Counted from the stretch's first letter, positions 32,938 through 43,009 are shown. The stretch is DNA of 64,000 bases from Acinetobacter chengduensis (GCF_003664645.1 NZ_RCHC01000007.1:62001-126000); one strand, 5' to 3'. Notes: a model not told the origin generated them from the letters alone. Made by a program: numbers and translations.

Positions 32938-35090
32938 GAAATCCATTATTGTCCAAAAAATTAAAGCGTACCGAAACACGTTTGCTCATTATTGATGACA
33001 ACCAAATACGTTTTAACCAAATACGTGATCTTCTAACTCAAAGCGAACACCAAGTTGAAGCTGTTCTACTCGATGATTTACAAGGTTTTGAAAAACAGCT
33101 AAATCTAAATTGGGATTTGATTATTTTTGGTCGCGCTTACGACTTAAAATATGAACAAGCTTTAAGTTTAATTCGACTTTCTAAGCAACCCAATCTACCT
33201 ATTTTATTATTAAAGCCTGATGACTACCAAGCAGACCAATACCCTGCCTATATACATAAAGGCATTTACGATATTTTAAATTTAGACTATCCAGATCGTT
33301 TTTACTTGGGTTTAATTCGTGCCCTGTCTTTCAGTCGCTTAATGCAAACACAGCAACAGCTGATGAATGAACTTGAAACAGCACAAAGCCAAGCACAATC
33401 ACTGGTTGTGGATAGCCACAAAGCTTTAGCTGTGATTCAAGAAGGCATTCATATTCAAGCCAATACAGAGTACTTATCACTGTTTGGTTTAAAATCTGAA
33501 GATGAAATCATTGGTTTACCTTTACTAGACATCCTCCAACCAAAAGATTTACAAGAATTTAAGACACGTTTCAAAAAAATCAACCAAGGTCAGCTTGATC
33601 TTGGTCGTTTTGAACTTGACTCACGCAATAGCAAACTCACCTCAAAGAATCCATTAAAAATAGAATTCATTCCTGCAACTGAGGATGACGCTCTACAGAT
33701 TGCTATTGATATCGAAACTACAGGTAGCACAAAGGCCTCACCTGAAGGTGCGCAAAATAGACCAAATACTTATCAGCAAATTAAGCGCGCAATTACACAA
33801 CAACCGTCTAATATTAATGCTTTGGTTTTATTCTCTTTGGCCTCTGCACCTGAACAAATTTTCCAATCCGACTGGAATACATTAAAAAGTTATTTTGAAC
33901 AGGTGAAAAACTTCTTAAAAGAACAAACCAATGCACCACTATTTAAAATTGATGGCGGTGTGTATGTTGGTTTATTCCAAGCAGAATCTAAAGAAAAACT
34001 TGAGTCTAAATTAATTGGGTTAAACCCGTTACGTAAACCTCAACTCTTAACGGTTAACAACAACAGTTACCCGCTCAATTTACGTTTGGGTTATACAGTT
34101 TTAGAACAAGATTTACGAGATGAATCTGTTTTAGAACAATATGTTGAAAAAGCGTTCCTAACAGAATTACCTCAAAACCAACCTGCGCCAGAACTCGAAC
34201 TTTCAATTCCAAGCCTTGATTTTGCACCGCAAACACCAGCAGTCGCTCTTGAAGTTCAACCGACAGAATCACAAATCCCTAGCGTACAATTTAGTTCGAC
34301 GGTTGAAGAGCTTGCACCAATTTCGGCACTCAATGAGTCTCCTGTGATTAAAGCGCTTCGAAATTGCTTAGAACGCGGTGAAATCCATCTGAAGTATCAA
34401 CAGCTATACGATAAAGATGACCAAAACATGTACACCTACGAGGTGACAAGTGGCTTCATTTACGACAATAAATGGCGTGATATTTCCGAACTTAAAGAAC
34501 TGGCAGAAGATTCAGAACTATCCATTAAACTCGACCGCTGGATTATGGTGGAATCATGCAAACAATTGCATAATTTTATTACCCAATATCCTGAAGCCAA
34601 GCTAATTATTAATTTAAATAAAGAAATCTTACTTAAAGACCGTAGCTTCCCTGAGTTTGTGGCCAAACTACTAACGATTATTCGTAGTAAACAGCAACAT
34701 CCTCTTATTTTACAGTTCTCGGAAGACGACATTTATCAGTCTCTTGCAGATGCTCAAAAAGCAATTATTGAACTTCGTCGCAATGGTGCTGAAATTGCGC
34801 TTCGTGATTTTGGTCAATCGATGTTTAGCGAAAACCTATTGACCCAAGTTGAAGTGAATTGCCTAACATTGCACCCTGAATTAACGCACATGTTAAATAC
34901 AGATAAACAATGTGAGGAACTCCAACTTAAAATTGCAGCCTTCCGCGACATTAAACCTGTACAGATTATGTTGCGTGGTCTGAATGACATGACATTGTTT
35001 GCTAATGCTTGGAATGTTGATGCACGATTTATTCAAGGCGATTACTTCCAGAAAAAACTGGATCATTTAATTGATGTACAAGATCAATAA
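32919..35090 (+). CDS. FimX-like REC-PAS-GGDEF-EAL protein, degenerate
   Basis: The product is 723 residues. A response-regulator-like domain lies at about 20-130 (LLIIDDN, LIIFG, LLKPDD), a PAS at about 160-260, a GGDEF remnant at about 285-420 without a GG(D/E)EF site, and an EAL-type domain at about 475-715. The canonical EAL tripeptide position reads EVT (YEVTSGF), and further metal ligands appear absent, so no phosphodiesterase activity is expected. This matches Pseudomonas FimX, a c-di-GMP-binding scaffold for type IV pilus assembly. The partner gene upstream encodes a PilZ protein. Confidence 0.8.
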   Translation: MGSVEVRNPLLSKKLKRTETRLLIIDDNQIRFNQIRDLLTQSEHQVEAVLLDDLQGFEKQLNLNWDLIIFGRAYDLKYEQALSLIRLSKQPNLPILLLKPDDYQADQYPAYIHKGIYDILNLDYPDRFYLGLIRALSFSRLMQTQQQLMNELETAQSQAQSLVVDSHKALAVIQEGIHIQANTEYLSLFGLKSEDEIIGLPLLDILQPKDLQEFKTRFKKINQGQLDLGRFELDSRNSKLTSKNPLKIEFIPATEDDALQIAIDIETTGSTKASPEGAQNRPNTYQQIKRAITQQPSNINALVLFSLASAPEQIFQSDWNTLKSYFEQVKNFLKEQTNAPLFKIDGGVYVGLFQAESKEKLESKLIGLNPLRKPQLLTVNNNSYPLNLRLGYTVLEQDLRDESVLEQYVEKAFLTELPQNQPAPELELSIPSLDFAPQTPAVALEVQPTESQIPSVQFSSTVEELAPISALNESPVIKALRNCLERGEIHLKYQQLYDKDDQNMYTYEVTSGFIYDNKWRDISELKELAEDSELSIKLDRWIMVESCKQLHNFITQYPEAKLIINLNKEILLKDRSFPEFVAKLLTIIRSKQQHPLILQFSEDDIYQSLADAQKAIIELRRNGAEIALRDFGQSMFSENLLTQVEVNCLTLHPELTHMLNTDKQCEELQLKIAAFRDIKPVQIMLRGLNDMTLFANAWNVDARFIQGDYFQKKLDHLIDVQDQ

Positions 35091-35120
35091 TCACCTTCTC
35101 CATATAAGCTAAAACCTAAA

Positions 35121-35145
35121 AGGCCATATTCAATTGATATGGCCT
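35121..35145 (+). terminator. Terminator of the PilZ-FimX-like pair
   Basis: AGGCCATAT-TCAATTG-ATATGGCCT (9-bp stem), then TTTTT, 30 nt after the stop codon. Confidence 0.85.
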
Positions 35146-35197
35146 TTTTTATGCAAAATTTTGTACGCTAAAAAGCAAATACAAGGCATAAAAAAAA

Positions 35198-35214
35198 GCA
35201 GGCAAAATGCCTGC
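35198..35214. terminator. Bidirectional terminator, mainly rpmE
   Basis: GCAGGCA-AAA-TGCCTGC flanked by a run of As on the left and Ts on the right. It serves rpmE (leftward), whose stop is at 35232, and backs up the rightward terminator at 35121. Confidence 0.85.
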
Positions 35215-35231
35215 TTTTTTGGTTTTGGGTA

Positions 35232-35456
35232 TTAACGTTTGATAGAACGTGACATACCAGCAAAACGTTGCTTGAACTTGTCGATACGACCGCCAGTGTC
35301 AACGTTCTTTTGCTTACCAGTGTAGAAAGGGTGGCAAGCTGAACATACGTCTAGGTAGATAGATTCTTTACCTAAAGCTGAACGAGTTTCGATTACGTTA
35401 CCGCATGAGCAAGTAGCAACTAATTTTTCGTATTTTGGGTGAATATCGGCGCGCAT
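35232..35456 (-). CDS. rpmE: Ribosomal protein bL31 (zinc-binding form)
   Basis: The product is 74 residues. The zinc-ribbon cysteines CSCG (16-18) and CSAC (37-40) are present, so this is the C+ paralogue. The typical HPFYTGKQK and [14 protein letters not shown] segments follow. It is a large-subunit protein bridging to the small subunit. GGAG lies about 9 nt before the ATG. An unusual hairpin occurs in the leader (35512-35527). Confidence 0.97.
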   Translation of the reverse strand: MRADIHPKYEKLVATCSCGNVIETRSALGKESIYLDVCSACHPFYTGKQKNVDTGGRIDKFKQRFAGMSRSIKR

Positions 35457-35511
35457 CGTCGATTACTCCATAAAGTTTAAGAAGGTTTTGCTGTCATCGC
35501 AATTGACCACT

Positions 35512-35527
35512 CTCCTACAAGTAGGAG
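35512..35527 (-). promoter_or_regulatory. Leader hairpin of rpmE, candidate autoregulatory element
   Basis: CTCCTAC-TT-GTAGGAG (7-bp stem, 2-nt loop as drawn) lies about 55 nt upstream of the rpmE ATG. In E. coli bL31 controls its own mRNA through the leader. Whether this hairpin has that role is not known. Confidence 0.35.
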
Positions 35528-35655
35528 GAAGTGCCTAAAAGGCAGATCAACACCATAACAGACCATTCTTTTGGCCCACCGAGACGGATACCGTCAGAGC
35601 TAAGCACAACAAGTTGGGACAAATTATAGCTGATTTTTTACTGTTAATAAATAGC

Positions 35656-36168
35656 TCATTCAGACAGAACAGCTTTCTTCTGTGCTTTTGCTTGCTCTGA
35701 AATTTGTTTAAATTTCATCTCTACACTTTGCTGAAAAGTGTGCTGGTCAAAATGATTCAAGCGCTGAATTAATACAGGACAATAAATCGATGAATTCACT
35801 TGCTGTAAAGATCTGCTCATCATTTCCAGTGCTTCTTGCAACTGCCGCTTAACGCCTGCATCTACAGGTGAATTAAGTTCCTCTTCTTTAAATAATGCTT
35901 CATCATGATTCAGATTAAGGACAGAGGTTTCACCCTCTTTTGCAGCCTTGAGCACTTTTACTTTAGCGCCCGTATAGGCTTGTTCAAGCTCAGGATTGAG
36001 CTGTGGCTGTTGATCACGGCAAAAGTCCAGCATCGGTTGTAGCGTCAACAAAGGCATCTTTACTATAAGATCACGATTCACTCTTAATGTTAAATCATCA
36101 GCTATACACACTGTGCTGCAGCTGAGAATGAAAAACAGCCCAGCAATTCTTTTTATCATTTTATCCAT
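35656..36168 (-). CDS. Secreted hypothetical protein
   Basis: The product is 170 residues. The signal peptide runs to about residue 24 (MIKRIAGLFFILSCSTVCIADD). The mature protein is helical with two cysteines (DFCRD and YCPVL) and a charged C-terminus. No family recognised. It is a single gene between rpmE and the SBF-like transporter, and a second in-frame ATG at codon 4 could be the start. Confidence 0.6.
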   Translation of the reverse strand: MDKMIKRIAGLFFILSCSTVCIADDLTLRVNRDLIVKMPLLTLQPMLDFCRDQQPQLNPELEQAYTGAKVKVLKAAKEGETSVLNLNHDEALFKEEELNSPVDAGVKRQLQEALEMMSRSLQQVNSSIYCPVLIQRLNHFDQHTFQQSVEMKFKQISEQAKAQKKAVLSE

Positions 36169-36278
36169 TCTGTTCTTAAAGCTTAGTTATAGACAACACA
36201 CTCAGTTTACATGATCCATTAAAAGACTCGATACCTTCCGAGTCTTTTAATCACTTAAACTCTTAAATTCAATGCAAT

Positions 36279-37253
36279 TTATTTAACGCCATAGCTCTGC
36301 TTAGACCATAAATTGGCAATTACACCGCAGACCATCAGCTGGATTTGATGGAATATCATAATTGGCAATACGATCATTCCCAATGGCTGACCAATAAATA
36401 AAATCTGCGCCATTGGTACACCACTAGCTAAAGTTTTTTTAGAACCACAAAAGAAAATAGTTTTTTGATCTGCACGATTAAAGCCCATCCAACGTGGGAC
36501 ATACAATGCCAAGAGCATAATCAGCGTGAGTAAGACTGAACAAGCTATGATCAGCATAATTAAGGTTTGAGCACTCACCTGTTGCCACAATCCAGCTGCC
36601 ACCGCACTACTAAATGCGCCATAGACCACCATTAAAATTGAGCCTTGATCAAACACCTTTACAATCTTCGGCATCTTTTGCATATAAGGATACACATAAG
36701 GGCGCAACAATTGCCCCAATACAAAGGGAACCAAAAGCAACAAAGTAATTTGAATAATAGATGCTGTTGGGTCAAAGTTATGCGTAGTTTCACCTAAAAT
36801 AAAAAAGCTCACCAATAGCGGGGTAATAAACATACCTGCAATATTAGAAAATGACGCACTACACACAGCCCCAGCGACATTCCCCTGCGCAACAGAAGTA
36901 AACGCAATTGAAGATTGTACCGTTGATGGCAAAAAGCACATAAACAAGAAACCCCAATACAGCTCCTGCCCTAACATTGGCACCAATAATGGTTTAGACA
37001 ACAAACCGATGATGGGAAATAATGCAAAAGTAAATGCAAAAACAACGCCATGCAATTTCCAATGCATCAAGCCCTCTACCACGGCTTCACGCGACAGTTT
37101 GGCACCATGTAAGAAGAATAAAATTGCAATTGCAGCTGTCGTAAACGTGCCAAAAATTTCAGCAGCCTGTCCAGAAACAGGTAAAAAAGTGGCCAAAAGC
37201 ACCATCATAAACAACAGTACTGTAAATCTGTCCAAAGCCAGTAACTTCAGCAT
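36279..37253 (-). CDS. SBF-like (bile acid:sodium symporter family) transporter
   Basis: The product is 324 residues with about 10 hydrophobic helices. The N-terminal LLATFLPVSG and FFLHGAKLSREA motifs and the C-terminal GSKKTLASGVPMAQILF segment match PF13593 proteins such as YfeH. They are inner membrane carriers; the substrate is not deducible. It is followed on the same strand, 175 nt upstream, by gloA but a separate promoter is likely. Confidence 0.88.
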   Translation of the reverse strand: MLKLLALDRFTVLLFMMVLLATFLPVSGQAAEIFGTFTTAAIAILFFLHGAKLSREAVVEGLMHWKLHGVVFAFTFALFPIIGLLSKPLLVPMLGQELYWGFLFMCFLPSTVQSSIAFTSVAQGNVAGAVCSASFSNIAGMFITPLLVSFFILGETTHNFDPTASIIQITLLLLVPFVLGQLLRPYVYPYMQKMPKIVKVFDQGSILMVVYGAFSSAVAAGLWQQVSAQTLIMLIIACSVLLTLIMLLALYVPRWMGFNRADQKTIFFCGSKKTLASGVPMAQILFIGQPLGMIVLPIMIFHQIQLMVCGVIANLWSKQSYGVK

Positions 37254-37428
37254 GTTCGCATCCTTTCAATGATTTATCTATTTTTATTTAGCTAAGATTA
37301 GCCGTTAAAAAACCCAGTAAGCCTAGAATTTACCTCAGGGTAAAAACTATCTTACTGGGCTTTTCAATTGAAACTACATTTTCATGCGTGATGTTCAATA
37401 TTTTGACGGTATTTTAGCATCGTTCTGA

Positions 37429-37830
37429 TTAGTTATTACGAGCGTTGTTGTCTTGCTGAATCAGTTCAATTTTGTAGCCATCTGGATCTTCTACAAATGC
37501 AATGACTGTTACGCCACCTTTCATTGGGCCTGCTTCACGTACGACATTACCACCACGAGCTTTAATTTCTTCACAGGCCTTATACGCATCATCTACTGCA
37601 ATCGCGATATGACCATAGGCATTACCCAACTCATAGGCATCTGTGTCCCAGTTATGAGTCAACTCAAGTACCGTATTGCTATCTTCTGCGCCATAGCCCA
37701 CAAATGCCAATGTAAAACGGCCTTCCTCATAATCACGTTTACGAAGTAAAGTCATACCCAGCACTTCAGTATAGAACGCCAATGAACGTTCCAAATTGCC
37801 TACTCGCAACATGGTATGCAACATACGCAT
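37429..37830 (-). CDS. gloA: Glyoxalase I (lactoylglutathione lyase)
   Basis: The product is 133 residues from the ATG at 37830 (AGGA at 8 nt upstream); a start two codons earlier is possible. The VOC-fold repeats are complete. Metal ligands expected at H (LHTML), E (LELTHN), H (GHIAIAV) and E (YKIELIQQ) are all present. The length fits the Ni-type E. coli-like enzyme. It isomerises the hemithioacetal of methylglyoxal and glutathione to lactoylglutathione. Confidence 0.95.
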   Translation of the reverse strand: MRMLHTMLRVGNLERSLAFYTEVLGMTLLRKRDYEEGRFTLAFVGYGAEDSNTVLELTHNWDTDAYELGNAYGHIAIAVDDAYKACEEIKARGGNVVREAGPMKGGVTVIAFVEDPDGYKIELIQQDNNARNN

Positions 37831-37980
37831 TTTCATTTTCCTAAATCTTAAATGATAGTTGAATACTATAGGGATTTAATCTACAAAGTTCAATTTTAGT
37901 CGCAAAGCTTATACAGCATTAGAGCGCAATTAATATGCGTTTTTTATTAGCCACAACTGTATGCATTCATTTAAAAAAAA

Positions 37981-38001
37981 GCCCGCGAATTGGTCGCGGG
38001 C
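37981..38001. terminator. Terminator between gloA promoter side and ampG
   Basis: GCCCGCGA-ATTGG-TCGCGGGC (8-bp GC-rich stem) with A-run left and T-run right. It lies 26 nt past the ampG stop; ampG runs leftward. Confidence 0.85.
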
Positions 38002-38026
38002 TTTTTAATCAAACTCAAATCAAAGT

Positions 38027-40168
38027 CTATAGTGTTGTTTTTTGCTCATGCGCTTTGAGCAATTTTGCAACCCAAACTACTAAAAACAAAATTGGAATAC
38101 CAATTAATGCCGTCATTAAGAAGAATTTTGGATAGCCAATATTAGTCACAATTGTGCCTGAATATCCCCCTAAAACCTTAGGTGTTAACGTCATTAAGGA
38201 GCTGAAAATTGCATACTGTACAGCCGTAAATGAAACACTGGTTAAGCTCGATAAAAAGGCAATAAATGCAGCACCAGCCAAACCAGAAGCCAAATTATCC
38301 ACAATAATTGCAAAGTACAGCCACAGCGAACTGTATGATTTAATCACTTTACCTTTAATTTCAACTAAACCATTATCAACATTATTCAGTTGAATCGGTT
38401 GAATATCCACACTCAGCACGCCTGCCATATTGGCAGAGGTATTTACGCCGTAACGGTGTTCAATAGTATTCACCGTAACATCATTTTCTAGCAATTTTGC
38501 CTGAAGAGTTTGACTGCGTGATTTTGTTAGTAACTCAGCAGGTATTGCTGCAGTAAATGTACCTTCTTTGTCCAGTTTGGCATCAAAATCTTTGCCATCT
38601 AAACTAAATACCAACTTCTGGTTATCGCTCAGTGTTTTGCCATACTGACCACGAACTACAATGCTATTGGTATTTTCAAAAGCGCTCACGACGTTATCTG
38701 AGGTCACTGGCAGTAAAATCATGCTGTCAGGCTGAGTTTTACTCAAATAAGGCATCACCACTTTTACAGGTGGCGTCTGCTGTATTGCATAATCAGCAGT
38801 CACTTTAACTTCACCATTATTTTGTAATGCCGTATAAGGTGCATGAACAGTCCAAGCTCCTGTCTCATCTGGCTGAGCGGTATAACTTTGACCCGCGACT
38901 TCTACCACCACATCAGACAAGGGCTGACCAGATTTAACCAATCCAATAAAAATAAGATTGGTAGAACTCGCCAAAATGGCCCCTACGAACATTAATTTCA
39001 TAATGTTCATACGCTGTGCGAGTAAGCCCCCTAAAAAGCCACCGACCAAGCTAAAAATCACCCCGTAAATCTTTACTGCTTCCGCAATCTGTTCTTTGCT
39101 GAAATTTAAGTCTTGGTAAAATACATTAGAAATCACACCCGCAATAATGTCAGAAATGCGGTAGAAACCGATCAATAGTAATAAGACTAAAGCCAGCTTC
39201 ACTCCATAGCGCTTAAAGAAATCCGCCACAGGATTGACCCAAGTTTCATAGGCCATTTGCTTATTGACTGCCCCAGCTTTAACTAAGCAACTCCCCACCA
39301 GTAAAGCTATAGCACCTGAACCAATAAAGCGTACAGACTCTAAGCCAAAGAGTAATAAAGAGTCTTGTACTGCAAATTGTGTTTTGAGTACTTCAACCAA
39401 ATCACCTGAAAATATATAACTTAAGACAAAACTAAGCACTGCTACAAAAAACACAGCAACCAAACGGTAGTAATCAAAGCGCTGATAATTTTTATGTACA
39501 CGTTCAACTTGAGGCTCACGTATAACTAAAGTCGTGATGATGCCCACCAACATCACACCCGCCATAGCCAAGTATGTTGTACGCCATGCCTCATAAATAT
39601 AATTACCTTTAGCTGTACCCAAATAAGCCGCCAAAAATAATGCACCTGCGCCTGCAACAATCATCCCGATGCGATAGCCTGCATTATAGGTAGAAGCCAA
39701 TACGGTCTGCATTTCTGTTTCTGCCAATTCAATGCGGTAGGCATCAATCACAATATCTTGTGTGGCTGCAGAAAAACCTAAAAGTACGGCGCCTGCCGCC
39801 ATTTGATAAATATAGCTCTGCCCCAGTGCAGGGTCTGACATCGCCATGATGGCAATAGCGCAGATAATCAAACATTGTGCAATCAATAACCAAGCACGGC
39901 GACGTCCCAGTAATTTGGTCAATACAGGGACTGGAAGCTCATCAATTAAAGGCGCCCACACAAATTTAAAGGAATAACCTAAAGCTGCCCAACTAAAAAA
40001 AGTCACGGCGCTCTTATCAATGCCCGCTTCACCTAGCCATAGTGACAAACTGGAAAATATCAGCAGAATTGGAATACCTGCCGAAAAGCCTAAAAACAGC
40101 ATGATCAGCGCACGTTTATCTAGAAATGCGGTAAATGCCGCTTTCCACCCTGAAGCTTGTGTTGTCAT
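38027..40168 (-). CDS. ampG: AmpG-like muropeptide permease with extra periplasmic domain
   Basis: The product is 713 residues, against 491 in E. coli. The N-terminal MFS half contains LGFSAGIPILLIFSSLSLWL (about 26-45), FKFVWAPLIDELPVP and GRRRAWLL typical of AmpG, which imports GlcNAc-anhydroMur peptides for recycling and beta-lactamase induction. An insertion of roughly 190 residues (about 420-610) between the late TM helices reads like beta-sandwich domains and lies on the periplasmic side. Long AmpG forms with such an insert seem usual in Acinetobacter. The last TM helices follow it. Confidence 0.88.
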   Translation of the reverse strand: MTTQASGWKAAFTAFLDKRALIMLFLGFSAGIPILLIFSSLSLWLGEAGIDKSAVTFFSWAALGYSFKFVWAPLIDELPVPVLTKLLGRRRAWLLIAQCLIICAIAIMAMSDPALGQSYIYQMAAGAVLLGFSAATQDIVIDAYRIELAETEMQTVLASTYNAGYRIGMIVAGAGALFLAAYLGTAKGNYIYEAWRTTYLAMAGVMLVGIITTLVIREPQVERVHKNYQRFDYYRLVAVFFVAVLSFVLSYIFSGDLVEVLKTQFAVQDSLLLFGLESVRFIGSGAIALLVGSCLVKAGAVNKQMAYETWVNPVADFFKRYGVKLALVLLLLIGFYRISDIIAGVISNVFYQDLNFSKEQIAEAVKIYGVIFSLVGGFLGGLLAQRMNIMKLMFVGAILASSTNLIFIGLVKSGQPLSDVVVEVAGQSYTAQPDETGAWTVHAPYTALQNNGEVKVTADYAIQQTPPVKVVMPYLSKTQPDSMILLPVTSDNVVSAFENTNSIVVRGQYGKTLSDNQKLVFSLDGKDFDAKLDKEGTFTAAIPAELLTKSRSQTLQAKLLENDVTVNTIEHRYGVNTSANMAGVLSVDIQPIQLNNVDNGLVEIKGKVIKSYSSLWLYFAIIVDNLASGLAGAAFIAFLSSLTSVSFTAVQYAIFSSLMTLTPKVLGGYSGTIVTNIGYPKFFLMTALIGIPILFLVVWVAKLLKAHEQKTTL

Positions 40169-40348
40169 TACATTATTTTTGTCTAAAAATGAATGATGCT
40201 ATTCAAGCGCTTAATCCGCTTGGTTTCAACCAAATTTATAAAATCTGTACGTAATTTTATCGAGAATATCTGCCATGTTGCTTGATCTTTTCAGGCATTT
40301 CTGTATACCTTTAAATTCTGCCGTTATTAATATGTTTTGGATTCAACA

Positions 40349-42988
40349 GTGACCAAAAAACTCGAAACCCTTCAATCTTCTCTTTCAACTCACACTGCTA
40401 ACCAAAACGAAGTACCAGAACCCAAAAAACTGATTAGTGTTTTTGACCAACCAGAGATTCAAAGCACCTTGAGCAAAACGCAACTTCAATTTGAACAACT
40501 GACTTATTTAACTGACCTAAAAAAAATTCCAACTTCAACAAAACGCTTAAAACCCTTAAATAACTTTTTAGGTCAAGACCGTGCTCGTGCTTCAGTTGAG
40601 GCAGGTATTGCTCTGCCTTATTCTGGCTATAACATCTTTGCTGTAGGCACAGCTGGCTTAGGCAAACGCACTATGATTAAGCGGCTCTTGCAACAGCATG
40701 CTAAAAGCATGCCTACGCCAAATGACTGGGTATATGTCAATAATTTTCAGGTACAGCGCCAACCTTTGGCATTAAAATTACCAGCTGGCCAAGCGCCTAA
40801 GTTTCAAACCCAATTACACCAAACGTGGCAGACCATTTTAAAGCAACTTGAACGTCGCTTTACTGCCGAAACTTATCACAACAATATTGAATTGATTCGC
40901 CAACGCACAGGTGATGAACAAAATCATGCCTTATTTGAATTGACCAAAGAAGGCGAAGATCTCGACCTCAAACTCATCACACAAAATGATGAGCATCACT
41001 TTATTCCAATGCATTTTATCGACAATAAAATGCAAGAAATGACCAAAGAAGAGATCAATGCGCTCAATAGCCAACAACGTGCAGAAATCTCGGCCAATAT
41101 TCGCTATATGGAGAAAAAGCTTGATCGTCTTGGCCTACATTTAGGTGATTTAGAAGATGATGCACGCGATAAAGTTCAGCATTTAAATCGTGATATTGCT
41201 AAGCAAGTGGTCATGCCTCGCATTGAATCTTTGCTGAATAAATTTAAAGAAGTTGAAGGTCTTGCCCAATACCTTAAATTTTATGCAGAAGACATCATTG
41301 AAAATGTCGAAATTGTCTTAGAACAAGAAGAAGAGGATTTCCGTCCGGGTATTTTTAACCACGTACCTGCGCGCTATCAAGCCAATATTGTGGTTACGCA
41401 TAAAGCAAATGCAGGTGCGCCTGTTATTTTTGAAGACTTTCCAACCCACTACAACTTATTGGGTCATGTGGAGCAACTCACTCAAAATGGCACTATCACT
41501 ACTGACTTTACTTTAATTCGCCCAGGGGCTTTACATAAAGCCAATGGTGGCTTTTTAATGCTAGAGGCCGAGCAATTGCTAGAACAGCCTTATGCATGGC
41601 AAGGCTTAAAACGCGCACTTAAATCTGGCCAATTAAAACTGTCTTCTCTTGAGCACATGCTTACACTCACAGGTAGTATTTCCATTGAGCCTGCAGCCAT
41701 TCCACTCAACATTAAAGTGATTTTATTGGCTGAGCCTGAAATTTATTATGAAATTTTAGAACTTGAACCAGAACTTGGTAGCGTATTTAAAATTCGTGCA
41801 GACTTTACCGATACATTGCAACGTAATGATGACAATGAGCATGCTTATATGCAGTTAATTGCCGACTATGTACAGTCCGACAAACTATTGCCTTTTGATC
41901 GCTCAGCATTATCTGCACTGTTAACCGACTCTAGTCGCCAAGCCGAAGACCAAAGCTCACTGTCTTTGCATGCACTAACTTTAGGTGACTTAATCCGTGA
42001 AGCTCACCACCATGCTGTACAAGCAAATGACAGCATGGTCACAGAGCAACATATCAATACGGCGCTCGACCATCGTAAATATCGACTCGGTTATCTACGT
42101 GAACTGTATTGGCAAGACTTAACCCGTGGTACACAACTGATTGAAACCCGTGGCCACCGCTTAGGACAAATTAATGCGCTTTCTGTCATTCAATATGCCG
42201 ATGTTGAGTTTGGTCTGCCTTCACGCTTAACGGCTTCGGTTTACCAAGGTGGCGGTGATATTTTAGATATTGAACGCAGTGTTGAATTAGGTGGTTCTTT
42301 ACATGCTAAAGGGGTTCTGCTCATGTCGAGTTTCCTCAAAGCGCACTTTGGCCGTGAACAAACCCTACACTTTTCAGCGGCATTAGCCTTCGAACAAAGC
42401 TATGGTCAAGTCGATGGAGACAGCGCAACCGTCGCAGAGCTCTCTGCCTTGATTTCTGCCATTAGCCAGTTGCCAATTGATCAATCTTGGGCCATTACAG
42501 GCTCTATGAACCAATTAGGCCAAGTACAGCCGATTGGTGGTGTGAATGCCAAAATTGAAGGGTTTTATGATGCATGTAAATTACAAGGATTAACGGGCCA
42601 GCAAGGTGTCATTATTCCACGTCAAAATATGCAACATTTAATGCTACGCAAAGACGTCATTGAGGCTGTACAACAAGGTCAATTTCATATTCATGCGATT
42701 GATAATATTGCACAAGCTTTAGAAATCTTGATGGCTCGCCCTGTTGGCACCCTCGATAAAAAAGGCCGTTATAGTAAAAATTCAATTTTTGCTGCTGTGA
42801 TGGAGCAACTTGAGTACTGGCAAGCCATAGAAGATGGTGCAGCTTTTGAGGAAGAAGAAGACAGCAAGAAAAAGAAAAAAAAGAAGAAAGGCAAAAAAAA
42901 GAAAAAAGCTGAACTCAAAGCACAACAACAAGCAGATGCTGAAGTGACTTCTTCAATAGATGAAAACACATCTACTGAAGAAAAATAA
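40349..42988 (+). CDS. Lon-family ATP-dependent protease (LonB/YcbZ type)
   Basis: The product is 879 residues from the GTG at 40349, which overlaps the stop of a short upstream frame (GTGA). A TTG 12 nt earlier is the alternative. The AAA_32-type domain contains TAGLGKRTMIK (about 103-113). The S16 protease domain has the catalytic Ser in GDSATVAELSA (about 690) and Lys in NAKIEGF (about 733). No zinc or N-terminal Lon domain. The C-terminus is unusual: a lysine-rich run (about 845-862) followed by an acidic or glutamine-rich tail. Members digest misfolded or damaged proteins; precise substrates unknown. A terminator follows at 43010. Confidence 0.88.
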   Translation: MTKKLETLQSSLSTHTANQNEVPEPKKLISVFDQPEIQSTLSKTQLQFEQLTYLTDLKKIPTSTKRLKPLNNFLGQDRARASVEAGIALPYSGYNIFAVGTAGLGKRTMIKRLLQQHAKSMPTPNDWVYVNNFQVQRQPLALKLPAGQAPKFQTQLHQTWQTILKQLERRFTAETYHNNIELIRQRTGDEQNHALFELTKEGEDLDLKLITQNDEHHFIPMHFIDNKMQEMTKEEINALNSQQRAEISANIRYMEKKLDRLGLHLGDLEDDARDKVQHLNRDIAKQVVMPRIESLLNKFKEVEGLAQYLKFYAEDIIENVEIVLEQEEEDFRPGIFNHVPARYQANIVVTHKANAGAPVIFEDFPTHYNLLGHVEQLTQNGTITTDFTLIRPGALHKANGGFLMLEAEQLLEQPYAWQGLKRALKSGQLKLSSLEHMLTLTGSISIEPAAIPLNIKVILLAEPEIYYEILELEPELGSVFKIRADFTDTLQRNDDNEHAYMQLIADYVQSDKLLPFDRSALSALLTDSSRQAEDQSSLSLHALTLGDLIREAHHHAVQANDSMVTEQHINTALDHRKYRLGYLRELYWQDLTRGTQLIETRGHRLGQINALSVIQYADVEFGLPSRLTASVYQGGGDILDIERSVELGGSLHAKGVLLMSSFLKAHFGREQTLHFSAALAFEQSYGQVDGDSATVAELSALISAISQLPIDQSWAITGSMNQLGQVQPIGGVNAKIEGFYDACKLQGLTGQQGVIIPRQNMQHLMLRKDVIEAVQQGQFHIHAIDNIAQALEILMARPVGTLDKKGRYSKNSIFAAVMEQLEYWQAIEDGAAFEEEEDSKKKKKKKKGKKKKKAELKAQQQADAEVTSSIDENTSTEEK

Positions 42989-43009
42989 TCATCAAGCAGA
43001 CACAAAAAA

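Noticed and set aside
40332..40351. Six-codon leader frame before the Lon-type protease
   Set aside because: It ends in GTGA overlapping the preferred start, but with no ribosome site; too short to support as a feature.
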